This document shows, piece after piece, positions 1 to 13,079 of a stretch of 64,000 bases of DNA. This DNA comes from Excoecaria cochinchinensis (lineage: Eukaryota; Streptophyta; Magnoliopsida; Malpighiales; Euphorbiaceae). The notes under the pieces are model-generated. The model saw only the letters and a list, made by a program, of their open reading frames with translations. It was not told the DNA's origin and made no database searches. Location: the NCBI GenBank assembly GCA_947683425.1, contig CANTUQ010000050.1, positions 10,222,501-10,286,500 on the forward strand, written 5' to 3'. Position 1 is the first letter of the stretch; each line of letters opens with the position of its first letter. A program made the position numbers and the translations under genes.

Positions 1-309
1 TTTTAGCGATGAAAATTTATTTCCGTCGCTAAATAGAGACGGTTTCCACTTACTGTCTCTATTTAGTGACGGTTTTTTCTACCGTGGCTATATTTAGAGA
101 CGCAATTCAGAAACCGTCATAATATAACGACAGTTTGTAATTATGATCGCTAAAAAGCGAGGGAAATCACTCCCGTCATTTATAGTGACGGTAACTTTTT
201 TCTGCCACTAAACCAAAATATTTGCAACCAAATTAGAGACAAAATATAGAGACGAAAACAGATTTCCATCTTTACAATTCCGTCTCTATTTTCAATTATT
301 CTTATAGTG
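1..309. mobile_element. Right end of a CACTA-type DNA transposon (truncated by window edge)
   Basis: The stretch is made of short inverted subterminal motifs of the kind TTAGCGACGG / CCGTCTCTA. It ends at TTCTTATAGTG (299-309), the reverse complement of a CACTATAAGAA terminus. This matches the terminal and subterminal structure of CACTA (En/Spm) elements and resembles the complete element at 26788-28431. The left end and target duplication lie outside the window, so the size and any coding capacity are unknown. Confidence 0.7.
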
Positions 310-1007
310 TAACTTTGATTTTTGCTCATAGAAAAGTTCATGTATTTTGCTTCAAAGTTTGAGCGTTTATATAGTTTTTAATGTAATGGTCAAAAATTTC
401 TTGCATGGAAGTGACCATTGTAAATTTATTTTCTAATTGTGTAGCCGTCGGTAATTGAAGATTGAATAAGGTAGACTTGCATTTACATCTTAAGAGAGAC
501 ACAATATTATCTAAAATATCCTTGCAACCAATTGTAAGTAGAAGGAAATTACTTCCATACACAACAATTCAATTATAATAGGTAAATAATTTACACAATA
601 GGAAGCCAATTCAATCAACTATAATAGGTAATAATCTTTACACAATGGGATCTAATTAGAATTCATTCTTCAAAATTCTAATTTGAAAATCTGTGGAGTT
701 TATAATGTTAAACTTATTCACAATTATTACCATGTAAAAATTATTCATTAAAAAGAAGATTATATAGGTCTCACTTGCCAATATTGTTAATGTCATGAAT
801 TAAACTATGTAAGATATCATCAAAACATCAATGAATTGAAATCATCAAAACAACATGTATTAAGCTAATGAATCTTATTATATTTGATTCCATTACATTT
901 TTTTTTTTTCTGCAAACAGTAAGCCTAAGCCATAATTTTTTATCCTCTTAGGCTCTTTCTTTCATGGATTCACCAACCACTAGCTCATAAATAGCTTATT
1001 ACATATG
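310..1007. other. Intergenic AT-rich DNA, 3' flank of the first subtilase
   Basis: No supported gene is seen. The last part, around 930-1007, aligns by eye with the 3' flank of the second subtilase near 30935-30995 (a shared pyrimidine-rich stretch followed by a related sequence up to the stop codon). It is therefore probably the 3' UTR and part of the duplicated unit. Confidence 0.5.
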
Positions 1008-3585
1008 TTAGGCCCATGTAAATGCAATTGGGCTGGTAACACTATATTGAGAATTGCTCCAAACAATTGAACCAAATTCAGCTTCACTTGTCGGCTTACC
1101 CATTTTCTTGTCAACAAAAGTTATGCTATATTTCTTCTTCTCTCCTACTTTTTTAAACACCAATTGAGTTGGTTGTACTGTGACCGCCACGTTGGCCGGT
1201 GCTGTCACTGCAACTTTGTATGTAGATCCAGTAACACCTACATTGGTCAACTCACGGGTGTATTTGACAACCGTTTTATTTCCAAATAAGACTGAAAATG
1301 ATGGATAATTAAGCTCTCCAACATCAGAAAATTTAGTAGAACAAGTGATGTTAGGGTTGTTGGCAAAATATTGGACAATGGGAAGTGGGTAATCTAATGA
1401 ACACAAGAATGTAATGTAGTCCTGATTCGAAATGTCATAAATGAGCCCTGGAGAAAAGGCTTTCTTCGGGTTGATATGACCTGACCCATAGGCCCATGGA
1501 CTAGCAGGTTTACCGGTTGTTTGATCAGCAATAGGAGAATTGGTATTATCAGTTGTGTAAGCAGTGGTCATGATGGCTGATCTGATTGCACTTGGGCTCC
1601 AACTTGGATAGGCTGCTTTTAGTAATGCTGCTATTCCACTCACATGTGGGCATGCCATGGATGTGCCTAACAAATTTTTCAATGTATTAGTATTTTTATT
1701 TGCTCTCACTTGAAACCAATATGTTTGATACTTTAGACACTTAGATATTCGAAAAAAATCATATAAATCCATGAAAACTTTTTTAATTTCCATCATTTTT
1801 TTAAGCTCTTGTTAAAATTTAATATATTCAAATGATCAAACATGCTCTCTTAAACTAATAAAATTTAATATATACAAGTTAATTGTTCCTTGTAAGCAAA
1901 TAACTAATAAAATTGAATTGATTAACTTTTAAATGGAAAAAGTAAAAAAAATTGGAAGCATGAATTTAATATCAACCATTACCTGAAATAATATTGTATT
2001 CAGTAATCCTTTTATCCTCCTTCAAATCCGTTGGTGGTGCACCTTGAGTCCATGCAGCCAAAATACCAACTCCAGGAGCCATTATATCAGGCTTCAAGAT
2101 TTCTGGTGTCACCATATTCGGCCCTCTCGAACTAAAAGTACCCACCATCGGTGTTGGCCGGATACCCACTTCAGTTCCACTAAAGCTAAGTAGAACTGTA
2201 GGATTTGCATTACTGTCAATGTATTTCTTAATTAAATCACCATCATTCTTCGACACCAGCACCGTCGGCACTATATCAACGTCAGAATACAATACCTTGG
2301 CCACCGTCGTATCCACAGATATCATCCCAACACCACCAGCCTTCAGGACATTAACACCTTGCTTTGCTTGTCTAACAATGCTAAGATTACCATCACACAC
2401 CACAACTTTCCCACGAACCAAACTTGGTTTAAGTGTACCATCCACACAATAAGAACTATTTTTTCCTCTGAAATACACTAGACCCACCTCTTTACTCCCA
2501 ATTCCTGGTCCGTTGTATAGGGTTATACCCTTTATACGGCGTTTATCGCCGAGAGAAGCATAGGCTGGAAAGTTCCGGTCTATGCTTCCGGCAGCCACTG
2601 TAAGTATCCATGGGGCCTCATTTCCTACAGTGGATTTTCCTGGTCCTTCATTACCAGCTGCACAAGACACTAGAATACCATTTTGCATAGCGGCAAATGC
2701 TCCCCGGGCAAGTAGGTTTTGATAATAAGGAATGGGTGTGGGAGTCGTAAAGCCAAGGGATAAAGATAGTATATCAACACCATCAATAATTGCCTGCTCC
2801 ATAGCTGCAAGAATATCTGCTGAAGCACCACTGGTACCCAAGCCAACTTTATAGTTTGCTATGCGAGCACGCACTGCCATTCCCCTAGCAGTGCCTCTCG
2901 CATAGCCAAATGCACTCACATTGGCTACTGGAGCACCTGCAATTGTTGTCGCAGTATGCGTCCCGTGCCCTTCAAAGTCTCTAGCCGAAGCAACAATTTT
3001 TGGTTCTTTCTGATTTTTTGCTTTGAGGAAATAACGAGACCCTATTAGTTTCTTGTTGCAGAGTTTGTGATCAAAGTCTGGAGTAGACCTACATTTCCCC
3101 TTCCACCGTTTTGGTATATCTGGTAAGCCAGTATCGTCAAAACTTTTGGATTCCGGCCACACTCCGGTATCAAGAACTCCCACAATAACATCCGAAGCAG
3201 CTCGTTCGATTTCTTGAAATTCACCTCCTTCAATGAATCCAAAGTTGGAATTGATTCCTAGGAATTGTGGGGTGCGTGTGGTTTGGAAATGGTACTCTTG
3301 ATCATCAAACACATTAAGCACGTGGTCCAGCTTTCTAAGAGACTCAGCTTCTTGAGGGTGTAGATGGGCGGCAAAGCCATGAAAGGCGGTGGTGTAGGTG
3401 TAGAGAATGGAATCGGAGGTGGAAGTAAGAGATTGGTACCATTGATGGTGAGTGGAAAATGAGTCGGGTTTTGAAAAGTGATTCATTTGGATAATGTAAG
3501 TTTGCTTATTGGCAGTGGCCAATGAGAGAGTTTGTAAAAAGAGAAGAAGATGAAAGAACCAAATGTTTGCTCTAATTGAAGCCAT
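1008..3585 (-). CDS. Subtilisin-like serine protease (SBT1.8-like subtilase), two exons
   Basis: This is a secreted endopeptidase of family S8, expected in the cell wall. Exon 1 is 3585-1983 and exon 2 is 1666-1008. The intron 1982-1667 has a GT donor after TTATTTCAG and an AG acceptor before GCACATCC, and it splits the Gly codon of SGTSMA. The spliced product is 753 aa, the normal subtilase length. Residues 1-26 are a signal peptide (hydrophobic FFHLLLFLQ). An inhibitor I9 prodomain follows from about 28 to 101 and ends at the usual TTRTPQFLG. The catalytic residues are Asp139 (VLDTG), His207 (GHGTH), oxyanion Asn312 (AAGNEGPG) and Ser537 (GTSMACPHVSG). A protease-associated insertion and a C-terminal Fn3-like domain (ELNYPSFSVLF) are present. 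The start is ATG 3585; the preceding codon is GTG. No frameshift or stop is seen. The closest family I recognise is SBT1.8; its substrate is unknown. Confidence 0.93.
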
Positions 3586-3632
3586 CACAGTTCCTATTTG
3601 GTTTCTGCTGAAAGACTTTCAGTTAAGGTTGT

Positions 3633-3642
3633 CCTTTTATAG
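3633..3642 (-). promoter_or_regulatory. TATA box of the first subtilase gene
   Basis: On the minus strand the sequence reads CTATAAAAGG, a strong plant TATA box about 48 bp before the ATG. This implies a short 5' UTR of roughly 15-20 bases. The second subtilase has a similar element at nearly the same distance. Confidence 0.6.
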
Positions 3643-3654
3643 ACGATCCAAGGG

Positions 3655-3694
<40 letters not shown>
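3655..3694. repeat. (AAT)n microsatellite upstream of the first subtilase
   Basis: About 13 uninterrupted AAT/ATA units lie roughly 70 bp upstream of the start codon. A comparable array lies upstream of the paralog at 33771-33803. Confidence 0.85.
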
Positions 3695-3696
<2 letters not shown>

Positions 3697-3814
3697 TCCA
3701 ACACTAATTATGACGCTACGTTTAAAAAAATAAAACTTATTGTGACGCACTTATTTCGTCAGCCAAAAACACTAGATGAATAAAATTTTTAACATTAAAA
3801 AGTTTCTCCCCAAA

Positions 3815-4282
3815 GGCCAAACGTGCATTTTTGTTACTACCGTTTGCCAAAATAAGTAAATTTATTCTCAACGTTTATTTTGATGCAAATTTGTCTCTAA
3901 TGTTTGTAAAATTAGATATTTTTACCCCACCGTTAGCGGTCAACTAACTTATTAACGGGTAAAAGTTAACGGTAATTGACGGTAGAAGCAAAAATTTCCT
4001 ATTTTACAAACGTTAGAGCCAAATTTAAACGTTTGAAAAAACGTTAATGGCAAAAATACACTTTTGACACCCAAACGTTTGATGAATATGTCCAATAAAT
4101 GTATGACACATGTCTCACTAACAGTCAACTAACGTATTAACGGTTAAAGTTAGCGGCAATTGACGGTAGGGGTAAAAATTTTCTATTTTACAAACGTTAA
4201 AGGCAAATTTGTCTCAAAATAAATGTTAGGGGTAAATTTGCCCATTTTGACAAACGACAAGGAAAAAAATGCACGTTTAGCC
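3815..4282. mobile_element. Short non-autonomous inverted-repeat element (MITE-like)
   Basis: The ends are GGCCAAACGTGC and its near inverse GCACGTTTAGCC. Inverted similarity continues inward for more than 100 bp on each side, including motifs such as CAAATTTGTCTC and ACCGTCAATTGCCGCTAAC. The 468-bp element has no coding capacity. I could not find a convincing target-site duplication, so the superfamily is not assigned. Confidence 0.6.
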
Positions 4283-5614
4283 GGATATAAAAAGACAAAC
4301 TTAGTAACCTTGACACTTACCGTGGTATCAAAAATTGTTTATAGCCCATAGCGGTTTTAGCTAAATTATAGCCAATAACGGTTGTTAATAGCAAATATCC
4401 AATTGCTGATAATTAATAATATTATAAGTATTTAATAAAATGTGTCTAGTAATTATTGTTTATTGTTAAATTATCATTAACAGTATAACACACACATTTA
4501 AGTCTTTAATATTATAATTATTGTTGTTAAAAATTTATTTATGTAAAAATTTATATGTCGTATTGTTATTTATTATGGTCTAAATAAAAAATAAAAACAA
4601 CTCGGCCATGATATGATGAAAAAAGTTTAAAATGTCGCATTTAAAACAGCAGCCGATTGAAATAAAGATTAGCTATAATCAAATTATTTAATTAAAAAAT
4701 TATTAAAAATAATTATAGCTATAGCAATTGATAAATTGATTGGTATAAAAAAATATCATATAGTTTGAAAAGTTAAACCAAATATTTTATAAATTTTTTA
4801 TAGGAGATTTTTTTCTAAAAAATATCAGCTAGAAAAATTGAATGTTTTTTGTCAAAATAGATTTTTTTTTTTTTAAGAAAACAATCTAAAGCATCTCTCT
4901 GATTAATGGCTACAAATTAAAGAACTTTTTGGTGATATATTGTGAAAGTTGAATATTTGAATACCATGATTCATAACAATAATGAGAAAACAAAGACACG
5001 TGGAGCACGACTTTTGAAAGTGGGTCATTATAGGGTTTGGATATTTTGGATATTTTCAGGACTATGATTGGTCCACGTGTATTATATGTGTACGTTCATG
5101 TAAAATCATGCAATGAAGAATAAAATAATATAAATTTTCTTATCTACATTCCGTACGACTGTGTACGGTTGCATATATCCTAATAGAATTGATAATCTAT
5201 TTTTCGGTATAATATATAAAATCCCCCAACTATTAATAGAAAAACATCTTACAGATCTCAACTGGCTAGAGTTGTATTATCCATTATATTAATAAAAAAA
5301 AAAAATTTAAAATACCCTCAAAACAAGTAAAAACTATATATATAAAACACCAGTACTAAAAAAAATCATGTTTAGGTTATTCACACATCACATATCTCTT
5401 TTTTTTAATAATCCAATTGAAAAAGTTGAGATCAAAGTTGCTCCACTAATAGTAGTAGTGGAACATGGAATTATAGGTGCTTTGTTATTTTTCACACTAT
5501 TGTATGGTCCATTCTTTGTTATTATGTCCGACAAACTCGCATGTGTTTACTTTTCACACATTTCCTATTTAGTATTTTCTCGTCTTTTATAAAGGAGAAG
5601 GAAGAACGACCATC
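4283..5614. other. AT-rich intergenic DNA, no recognised gene
   Basis: Mostly A/T-rich sequence with short poly-A and poly-T runs. A 74-codon open frame at 5368-5592 has no recognisable domain or gene context and is not called as a gene. Confidence 0.5.
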
Positions 5615-6642
5615 AAATTTGATGAGTGTCTGATATTGCATGTTTTGGTCTGTTTTCACTCACTTTATTGCGCTTAATTTTGGTTTAAATTAGTACTTTT
5701 TACTTGTTTTGTGATTTTTGTCATTTTAATGTCAAAATGATAGAAATGAAACAAATTGAAGTTAATGGAGTAAATTTGGAACAGGCATGAAAGTTCAAGA
5801 AATTTAGAAATAAAGAGCTGATTTTGGACTTAATCTTGGCCAAGGTTAAGGGGCAAGGGTAAGGAGCTGCCTTACCCAAGGCTAAGGGGCAAGACGCGGT
5901 AGCAGAGTGCAGATGTATGTTTTTAATCTAAAAATTGACGTAACCGCCAGTTGGACTTCATTAGATTTTTGGGGATAATTAGACCATGATTTGGGGAATA
6001 TTAGGCAGTATTTTTAGGAAGATAATATTACATTTAATATTTGTAAATTATTTTCAAAATTTGGATAGGATTTGATCACCTTCTTAACTTATCTAGGTTT
6101 TATTCCTATTTAACTAGGGAAAATTTGAATAGTGAATCTCTTCTACTTCTTTTTCATCTGCGTTTTTCTCAAGACTGTAACAGTGAGTTTATTTTCTCAA
6201 TTTAATTTTATTTTGTTTTTACTTCAATGATGTGTGGCTAAAAACTCTTATTCTAGTTAAAGATCAATTCAAAGTCAGGTTTTTATTCACCGTAAGATTG
6301 TTGTGCTTATTTATTGTTCTTAATTTCATATAATGTTCATGTTATTTACTGAAATTTAGAGAAACTACATCTCAATTATTATTTATTTTATGTTCAATGA
6401 GGCGCCGTTGTTCATTTAAATAAATAACATAATGCTAGTTGAGTTTGTTAAATCCGTAATTGTTTAGTAAAGTTAACAACAAGTGGCAATCAGCATAACT
6501 TCCTCACAAGCGCTGTTATATTGAGTAAATACATGATTTGGTTTAAATCGATCTCGCGTGAGGTCGGTTGGCTTAGGTTAGGTCTTTCTATTTCTTAATA
6601 CTGTTAATAAATTAAATTCTTGCGTGTGTTTAGGGTTATTTA

Positions 6643-7722
6643 TGTTGGCCCAAGGTCACACTCTAGTTTTGATGATTATCAAATCTTAAATAAACTCTAT
6701 TAAGAATTCTAGTCTAAACAAATTTCTGCAGGAAATTTTCTATGAGTTTGTCTGAGGATCATATTTCTGAAGAAAGCATGGATTTTAAGTTGTAATATTT
6801 ATTTATTGCTTTAGACTATTAGGAAATTAGGTTATTAAAATGTAAGATCAAATTGAGGCAAAATATTCTCACTCATGCATACATATTTTAGTTTTAAATT
6901 TGCACAAAAATGATTTTAAGTTAGAAAATGAACTTGTGATTGAAACTGGTTTTTTGACAGAAAATATTTCTTTAGAAAATGAATTTCTGTGTATCAATTT
7001 TCTAAATGAATTTCTATCTACCAATTTCTAACTGAATTTTTGATCGTATCAGAATTCTGGGCAAAACTCAGAATCGCACAAAAAGACAAAATAACGGCTA
7101 GAAAACGGCTAGTTGGTTTTTTGCTTGTCTGTTTTGCCCTCCAACAGCTATAAACGGCTACTTTATGATTTAAACATCTCAAACTAATTTTTTGAGCATA
7201 AATACATGACGTTTTACCCATTAAAAGGTTAGAAAAAGTTTGGAAAGAATTTCTACCTCTTAAGAGAAAAAGCTTAATTTGTTACTTTCACTTTTCACAT
7301 CTTTGCACTTCATTCTTTACTCATTCTCCTCAATTTGGTTATAGCTTTTGTTGTAATCTTAGTGTGAGGAAATTCTATTGATAAAGATTGTGAGTTAGGT
7401 TGGCTAGAAACCTAAGAGAGATTATTCTAGCAAGTGTTTGTAATCTTTTACTTTGAGAAAAAGATTGTGGGTAGATATACAAGTTTGGAATTGTATATTG
7501 GCTTTAGCTCTTGCCTTTAAAAGAGTTTAGATTGAAGAAAGGCTCAAGTAAGTGAAACTTGGGGAGTGGATGTAGGCATATTGGCCGAACCACTATAAAG
7601 TCTGTGTGCGAGCTTTTCTGATATCTTTTATGTATTTATTAAATCTGATCCATTAGAAAATCAGCCAGAAAATTTCGAGACACCCAATTCACCCCCCCTC
7701 TTGAGTGTCTTTGGGACCTACA
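6643..7722 (+). repeat. 5' LTR of the Sirevirus-type element
   Basis: It runs from TGTTGGCCC to GGGACCTACA (1,080 bp). Its last 33 bp are repeated exactly at 14266-14298. The right boundary is fixed by the primer binding site three bases downstream, the left boundary by the ATTTA duplication. Confidence 0.85.
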
Positions 7723-7724
7723 TT

Positions 7725-7736
7725 TGGTATCAGAGC
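7725..7736 (+). promoter_or_regulatory. Primer binding site (initiator Met tRNA)
   Basis: TGGTATCAGAGC is complementary to the 3' end of plant initiator tRNA-Met, the standard primer of Copia elements. Confidence 0.9.
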
Positions 7737-7840
7737 GGTTCTCAATCTTCCTAAGACTTAACACCCTTGAGTGATCCTACAAGGCTGACATTCCAGTTGC
7801 AACTCCATTCAAAGAAGGGCACTCTGTTCATCGTCCGCCT

Positions 7841-9460
7841 ATGTTCAGTGGTGAAAATTATCCATTCTGGAAAGTTGTAATGAGGCACTTCATCCAATCA
7901 CAAGACATGGATTGCTGGGATATTATTGAAGACGTATATGAGCCTTTAAGGAAACCAGCAACTGAAGCAGGAGCTTCTGGTGCCACTACTGTGTTAAAAA
8001 CGAGAAAAGAATTTACTGAAGCAGAAAAGAAACTTGTGCAGCTGAACTCCAAAGCTATGAGTATTCTGTTTTGCTCATTGCAAACAAATGAGTTTAACAG
8101 AGTCTCTGGATGCGATACTGCCAAAGAGATATGGAACAAGCTGGAAGCAACATATGAAGGTACAAATCAAGTTAAAGATACAAGATTGCATGTTCTGATG
8201 GTTGATTATGAAAGCTTTAAGATGAAGCCTGAGGAATCAATCTCTGAGGTAATAAACAGGTATGTAAAATTGACTAATGATATAAAAGCTCTTGGTAAAA
8301 AACTTGATGAATATGATAAAATTGCAAAGCTGGTAAGAGGTCTTACACCTAGATGGGAAGCTAAAGCTTCAATTTTATTAGATAAGGATCTCAGTACTCT
8401 CAATTTTGATAATGTTTGTGGATCTCTTATTTCACATGAGTTGTATATTAAGTCTCAAGATGCAGAGAAAGAAAAAGATAGGAAACTAAAGGCTATTGCT
8501 CTCAAGGCAGAGTTTGGAATTGACTATTCAACAGGAGATGATGAAATGGCGTTGATCACCAAAAAATTCAAGAAGCTATACAGAAAAGGAAAGAAGTCCT
8601 ATAAAAGACAGCATCAAAAATTCTCTCATCACAAGGCAGAGAACTCTTCAAAACCTACAGGAGATATTATCTGTTACGAATGCAACAAACCAGGTCACAT
8701 AAAATCCAAATGTCCAAATCTAAAGAAAAAGGAGAAACGATTCAAGAAGAAGGCTATGAAGGCCACGTGGAGTGACAGTGAAGAATCAAGCACAAGCGAA
8801 GGAGAATCTGGAAATTCTGATGATATCGGTTTGATGGCAGTCTCTGATTATGAAGAACGAGATTCATCTTCAGATGAAGAAGTAAAGGTCACAGCTGATA
8901 ACTCAGAAAAATCTGAGGTAAGTGATTTAGAGTCTGATTCTGATGGTAATGAGTGTGAAAAAATGCTTGATTGTTTTGAAGAATTAAATCATAAATATTG
9001 CCTGCTTAAGAAGACGCATACTAAATTAAAAAAGGATTTTGATGCATTGAGTTTGGAACATGAGAACACTAAGCAATCAGAAATAAAATGGAAAAATGAT
9101 TTTTTTGATTTAGAAACTAAATATGCATCTTTACATGAAAAATGCAAAGGAAAACAAGTTTGTGTGTGCAATAATAATACGGTTGAAAATGTGAAATTAT
9201 TTCCTACAAGTTCATCAAAGAATTTTTTAAAGAAAAATTATTTTATGAAAAAGGCTGATAAGACAGCATCTTATAAAAAATTAGCAAATAATTCTTCAGC
9301 TACATGCTTTTACTGTTGTAAAAAGGGACACATATCAAAGTTCTGTTTTTATAAGAAGAATGCAAATTTTAGCAAGCAAAAATGGGTGATTAAGAATTCT
9401 GGAACAGTTACTGCTAACTCTGTAGGACCCAAGAAGGATTGGGTACCTAAAAATATTTGA
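7841..9460 (+). pseudogene. gag: Gag protein of the Sirevirus-type element, start codon probably lost
   Basis: An open frame of 539 codons encodes the nucleocapsid/gag polyprotein that packages element RNA. It has an N-terminal UBN2-type gag domain (roughly 1-200), a first CCHC knuckle CYECNKPGHIKSKC at 278-291, an acidic serine-rich stretch around 315-370, a predicted coiled coil around 385-445, and a second CCHC knuckle CFYCCKKGHISKFC at 489-502. The frame stays open upstream of the first ATG through a conserved-looking segment beginning at 7784, where the expected initiator codon reads AAG (7781-7783). I infer loss of the original start. The stop lies within 4 bp of the pol frame, which is in a different frame. 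Confidence 0.8.
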
Positions 9461-12400
9461 AATTATTGCAGGTTTTTTTAAGGAGCACCAAGACTGAAAA
9501 ATGGTATATGGATAGTGGCTGCTCCAGGCATATGACGTGGGACAAAACCAAGTTCACAAAATTGGTAAAGTCTACTGGTGGTTCTGTTAGTTTCGGGGAC
9601 AATCGGAAAGGAAAAATTATTGGAACTGGATCAATTGGCTCTAATCCAGTTATTGAAGATGTTTCTCTTGTTGAAGGATTAAAGTATAATCTTTTAAGTA
9701 TTAGTCAGTTGTGTGACAAGAAGAGAAGGGTAATCTTTGAAGTTGATCATTGTAGAGTTGAGGATGTTGAATCTGGAAAATCTGTTTTGAAAGGTCAGAG
9801 ATCTGGAAATATCTACTTAGTCAGTCTTGAAGACATTAAGAAAAGTGAAGCTAAATGTTTAATCACAAAAGAAGACTTAAGTATTTTATGGCATAGAAAA
9901 ATGGGTCATGCCAGTTTTCACGTGATTGAGAAGCTAATGAGAAAAGACTTAGTTAGAGGAATGCCAAAGATGAAAATTGACAAAGATCATCTATGCAATG
10001 CATGTCAGCTTGGGAAGCAAACCAGGAATTCTCACAAATCTAAGTCTGGCGTATCTATTGAGAAAGCTTTAGAACTGCTCCACATAGATTTATTTGGTCC
10101 AATTAATCCCTCAAGCATTGGTGGAAAGTCATATGTTTTAAATGTGGTGGATGACTACACAAGGTACATGTGGGTGCTATTTCTTGCTCATAAGGATGAT
10201 GCTTTTGAAGCATTTAAGAAGCTAAGCAAGAAGATTCAGAATGAAAAGGGATATAAGATTACAAACATCAGAAGTGATCACGGTGGAGAATTTGAAAACA
10301 AGAAGTTTGAAGAATTTTGCAATAATTCGGGTATTAATCACACCTTTTCTGCTCCAAGAACACCTCAGCAGAATGGAGTAGTAGAAAGAAAAAATCGAAC
10401 TCTTCAAGAGATGGCCAGAACTATGCTGAATGAGAATAACCTACCGAAGTATTTCTGGGCTGAAGCAATTAATACAGCTTATTATATTTTAAATAGAATT
10501 TTGATCAGGTCTGTGCTGGAAAAGACCCCATATGAACTATGGAAAGGAAGAAAGCCCAACATCAGTTATTTTCAACCATTTGGCTGTAAGTGTTTCATTT
10601 TTAATGATAAAAGTAACTTAGTTAAATTTGATGCAAAATCTGATGAAGGTATATTTTTAGGATACTCTTTAAATTCAAAAACATACAGAGTATTTAATAA
10701 AAGAACACGTAAAGTAGAAGAATCAATAAATGTTAAATTTGATTTTACTAAAAAAATTTCTGGAGAAAGTAGTTTGTCTGATGATGAAACAGGTTTTGAG
10801 AAAGAAAAGAATAAAGAAGGACAAAGTGCTGAAACAGAGAAATCACAAGATCAGCAAGAAGATCAAAATGATAGAAGTATGGATCAAGGTGATGAAACTA
10901 AAGATAATTCTGGAATACAGGAAGGAAATGAACGAGAAACCCAGATAAAACAACAGTCTGAGCAACCAACTGAACTACTTAAAGATTGGAGATTTCACAA
11001 ATATCATTCAAAAGACAATCTGTTGAGTGATCCATCTCAGAAAATGATGACCAGGAGAGCCTTGCGTGAGTATTGTGGTAACGTTGCCTTTGTCTCTCAA
11101 CTTGAACCTAAAAATTATACTGATGCTCAAAATGATGAAAACTGGATCATTGCTATGCAAGAAGAGCTAAGTCAGTTTGAAAGAAACAAAGTCTGGAATT
11201 TAGTTCCAAGGCCCTCAAATTGTTCTATTATTGGAACAAAATGGGTATTTAGAAATAAGTTGAATGAGCAAGGTAATGTGGTTAGAAACAAAGCCAGATT
11301 GGTGGCCCAAGGCTACAATCAAGAGGAAGGTATAGATTTCGATGAAACCTTTGCACCTGTTGCTAGATTAGAAGCTATCAGAATTTTGTGTGCATTTGCA
11401 TGTTTTAAAAATTTCAGATTATATCAAATGGATGTTAAAATTGCTTTTCTAAATGGTTTATTAAATGAGAAAGTCTACGTTGAACAACCTCCAGGTTTTG
11501 AAAATGCTGATCATCCAGATTTTGTTTACAAACTCAAAAAGGCTTTATATAGTTTAAAGCAAGCTCCTAGAGCTTGGTATGAAAGGTTAAGTTGTTTTTT
11601 ACTTGCTCATGATTTTAACAGAGGTAAAGTAGACACCACTCTTTTCATAAAACAAAAATCATCTCATATTTTAATTGTTCAAATTTATGTTGATGATATA
11701 GTTTTTGGTTCTACTAACATTTCATTGTGTAAAGAATTTGAAGCTTTAATGAAAAAGGAATTCGAAATGAGCATGATGGGTGAGTTAACCTTCTTCCTGG
11801 GTCTACAAATCAAGCAATGTGCTGATGGTTTTTTCATAAGTCAATCAAAGTACACTAAGGAATTACTGAAGAAATTCAAGATGTCTGATGCAAAAATTGC
11901 CAGTACTCCTATGAGCTCAACAATAAAAATTGACAAGGATGAGAAAGGGAAAAACGTGGAAGAAAAATTGTATCGGGGTATGATTGGATCTCTGCTATAT
12001 TTAACAGCAAGTAGACCAGACATTCACTTTAGTGTCTGTCTCTGTGCACGTTTTCAATCAGCTCCAAAGGAATCTCATCTGATTGCGGTAAAAAGAATTT
12101 TAAGATATCTGGTTGGTACACAAGAATTAGGACTTCGGTATCCTAAGAACACTTCATTAATCTGATCGAGTACTCAGATGCTGACTATGCTGGATGTAAA
12201 ATTGATAGAAAAAGTACTTCTGGTGCTTGCCATTTTCTGGGAAATTCTCTAATCACATGGTCAAGTAGAAAGCAGAATTCTGTAGCACTATCTACTACAA
12301 AAGCTGAGTATATAGCTGCTGGTGGATGTGTAGCTCAAATTCTATGGATTAGACAGCAACTGAAAGATTATGGGATAGAATTTGACAACATTCCAATATT

Positions 12401-12632
12401 CTGTGATAATACAAGTGCAATAAATTTATCAAAAAATCCTATCTTGCACTCAAGAACAAAGCATATTGAAATTAGACATCACTTTATACGTGATCATGTG
12501 CAAAGAGGAGATATCTTGCTAGAATTTGTCTCTACAGAAAATCAGATAGCCGACATTTTCACTAAGCCCCTCAAGGAAGACAGATTTTGTCAACTAAGAA
12601 GAAAGCTAGGTATGGGAATGTCAGAATCATAA
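9457..12632 (+). pseudogene. pol: Pol polyprotein of the Sirevirus-type element, frameshifted before RNase H
   Basis: The main frame (9457-12165) carries aspartic protease (MDSGCSRH), the GAG-pre-integrase zinc segment (HRKMGH, CNACQLGK), integrase core (HIDLFGP, IRSDHGGEF, GVVERKNR), and Copia reverse transcriptase (MDVKIAFLNG and the catalytic YVDDI). The frame stops at 12163-12165. RNase H continues in another frame from about 12165 (YSDADYAGC, STTKAEY) to the stop at 12632. A one-base indel near 12155-12165 explains this. RNase H cannot be made as part of the polyprotein, so the copy is not autonomous. Confidence 0.88.
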
Positions 12633-13079
12633 AAATTATGGTATAATTTCTGGACTTATTCTTGAACAAGACTATTTTAATCATTATAAAGATATGTCTT
12701 GATTTATTTCTCTTTATAAAGATATGTTTTGATTTTTATTCTGACAGTTATTAAACGTGATTTGATAGATTGAGTATCACAGTGAAGAAGATAAGGGTGC
12801 AAAGTCCCTTTGATCCTATCTTTTGTTGTATCCATTTAAAATTTAAAGGGTAATTTGATATTTTTGCTCAAAATCCCTGTCTTCCCGCCTCTCGATAACT
12901 GCACAAATGCAGTTTCCCTATGAGAAGTGGTTGAACTGAGCACGATAACCATCACATCCTTTCATCTTCCATTTACTGTAAGTATTAGTTTTCAAGGTTC
13001 TTATTTATTTCTTACTAACTCTCCTCTCTTGTTTGTATTTCTTAATTTCTCTCAAGAAGAAACCCTACCTATTTCTCAA
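12633..13079 (+). other. Spacer between pol and the envelope-like ORF
   Basis: Non-coding spacer with a short direct repeat (TTTATAAAGATATGT at about 12686-12735). The following frame is open from 12927, but the 12927-13079 part is hydrophobic and low-information; the more likely start is ATG 13080. Confidence 0.45.

Noticed and set aside
338..562. 74-codon minus-strand frame near the left edge
   Set aside because: No recognisable domain and no gene context; length is compatible with chance in this composition.
5368..5592. 74-codon plus-strand frame in intergenic DNA
   Set aside because: Hydrophobic, AT-driven sequence without homology I recognise or any gene structure around it.
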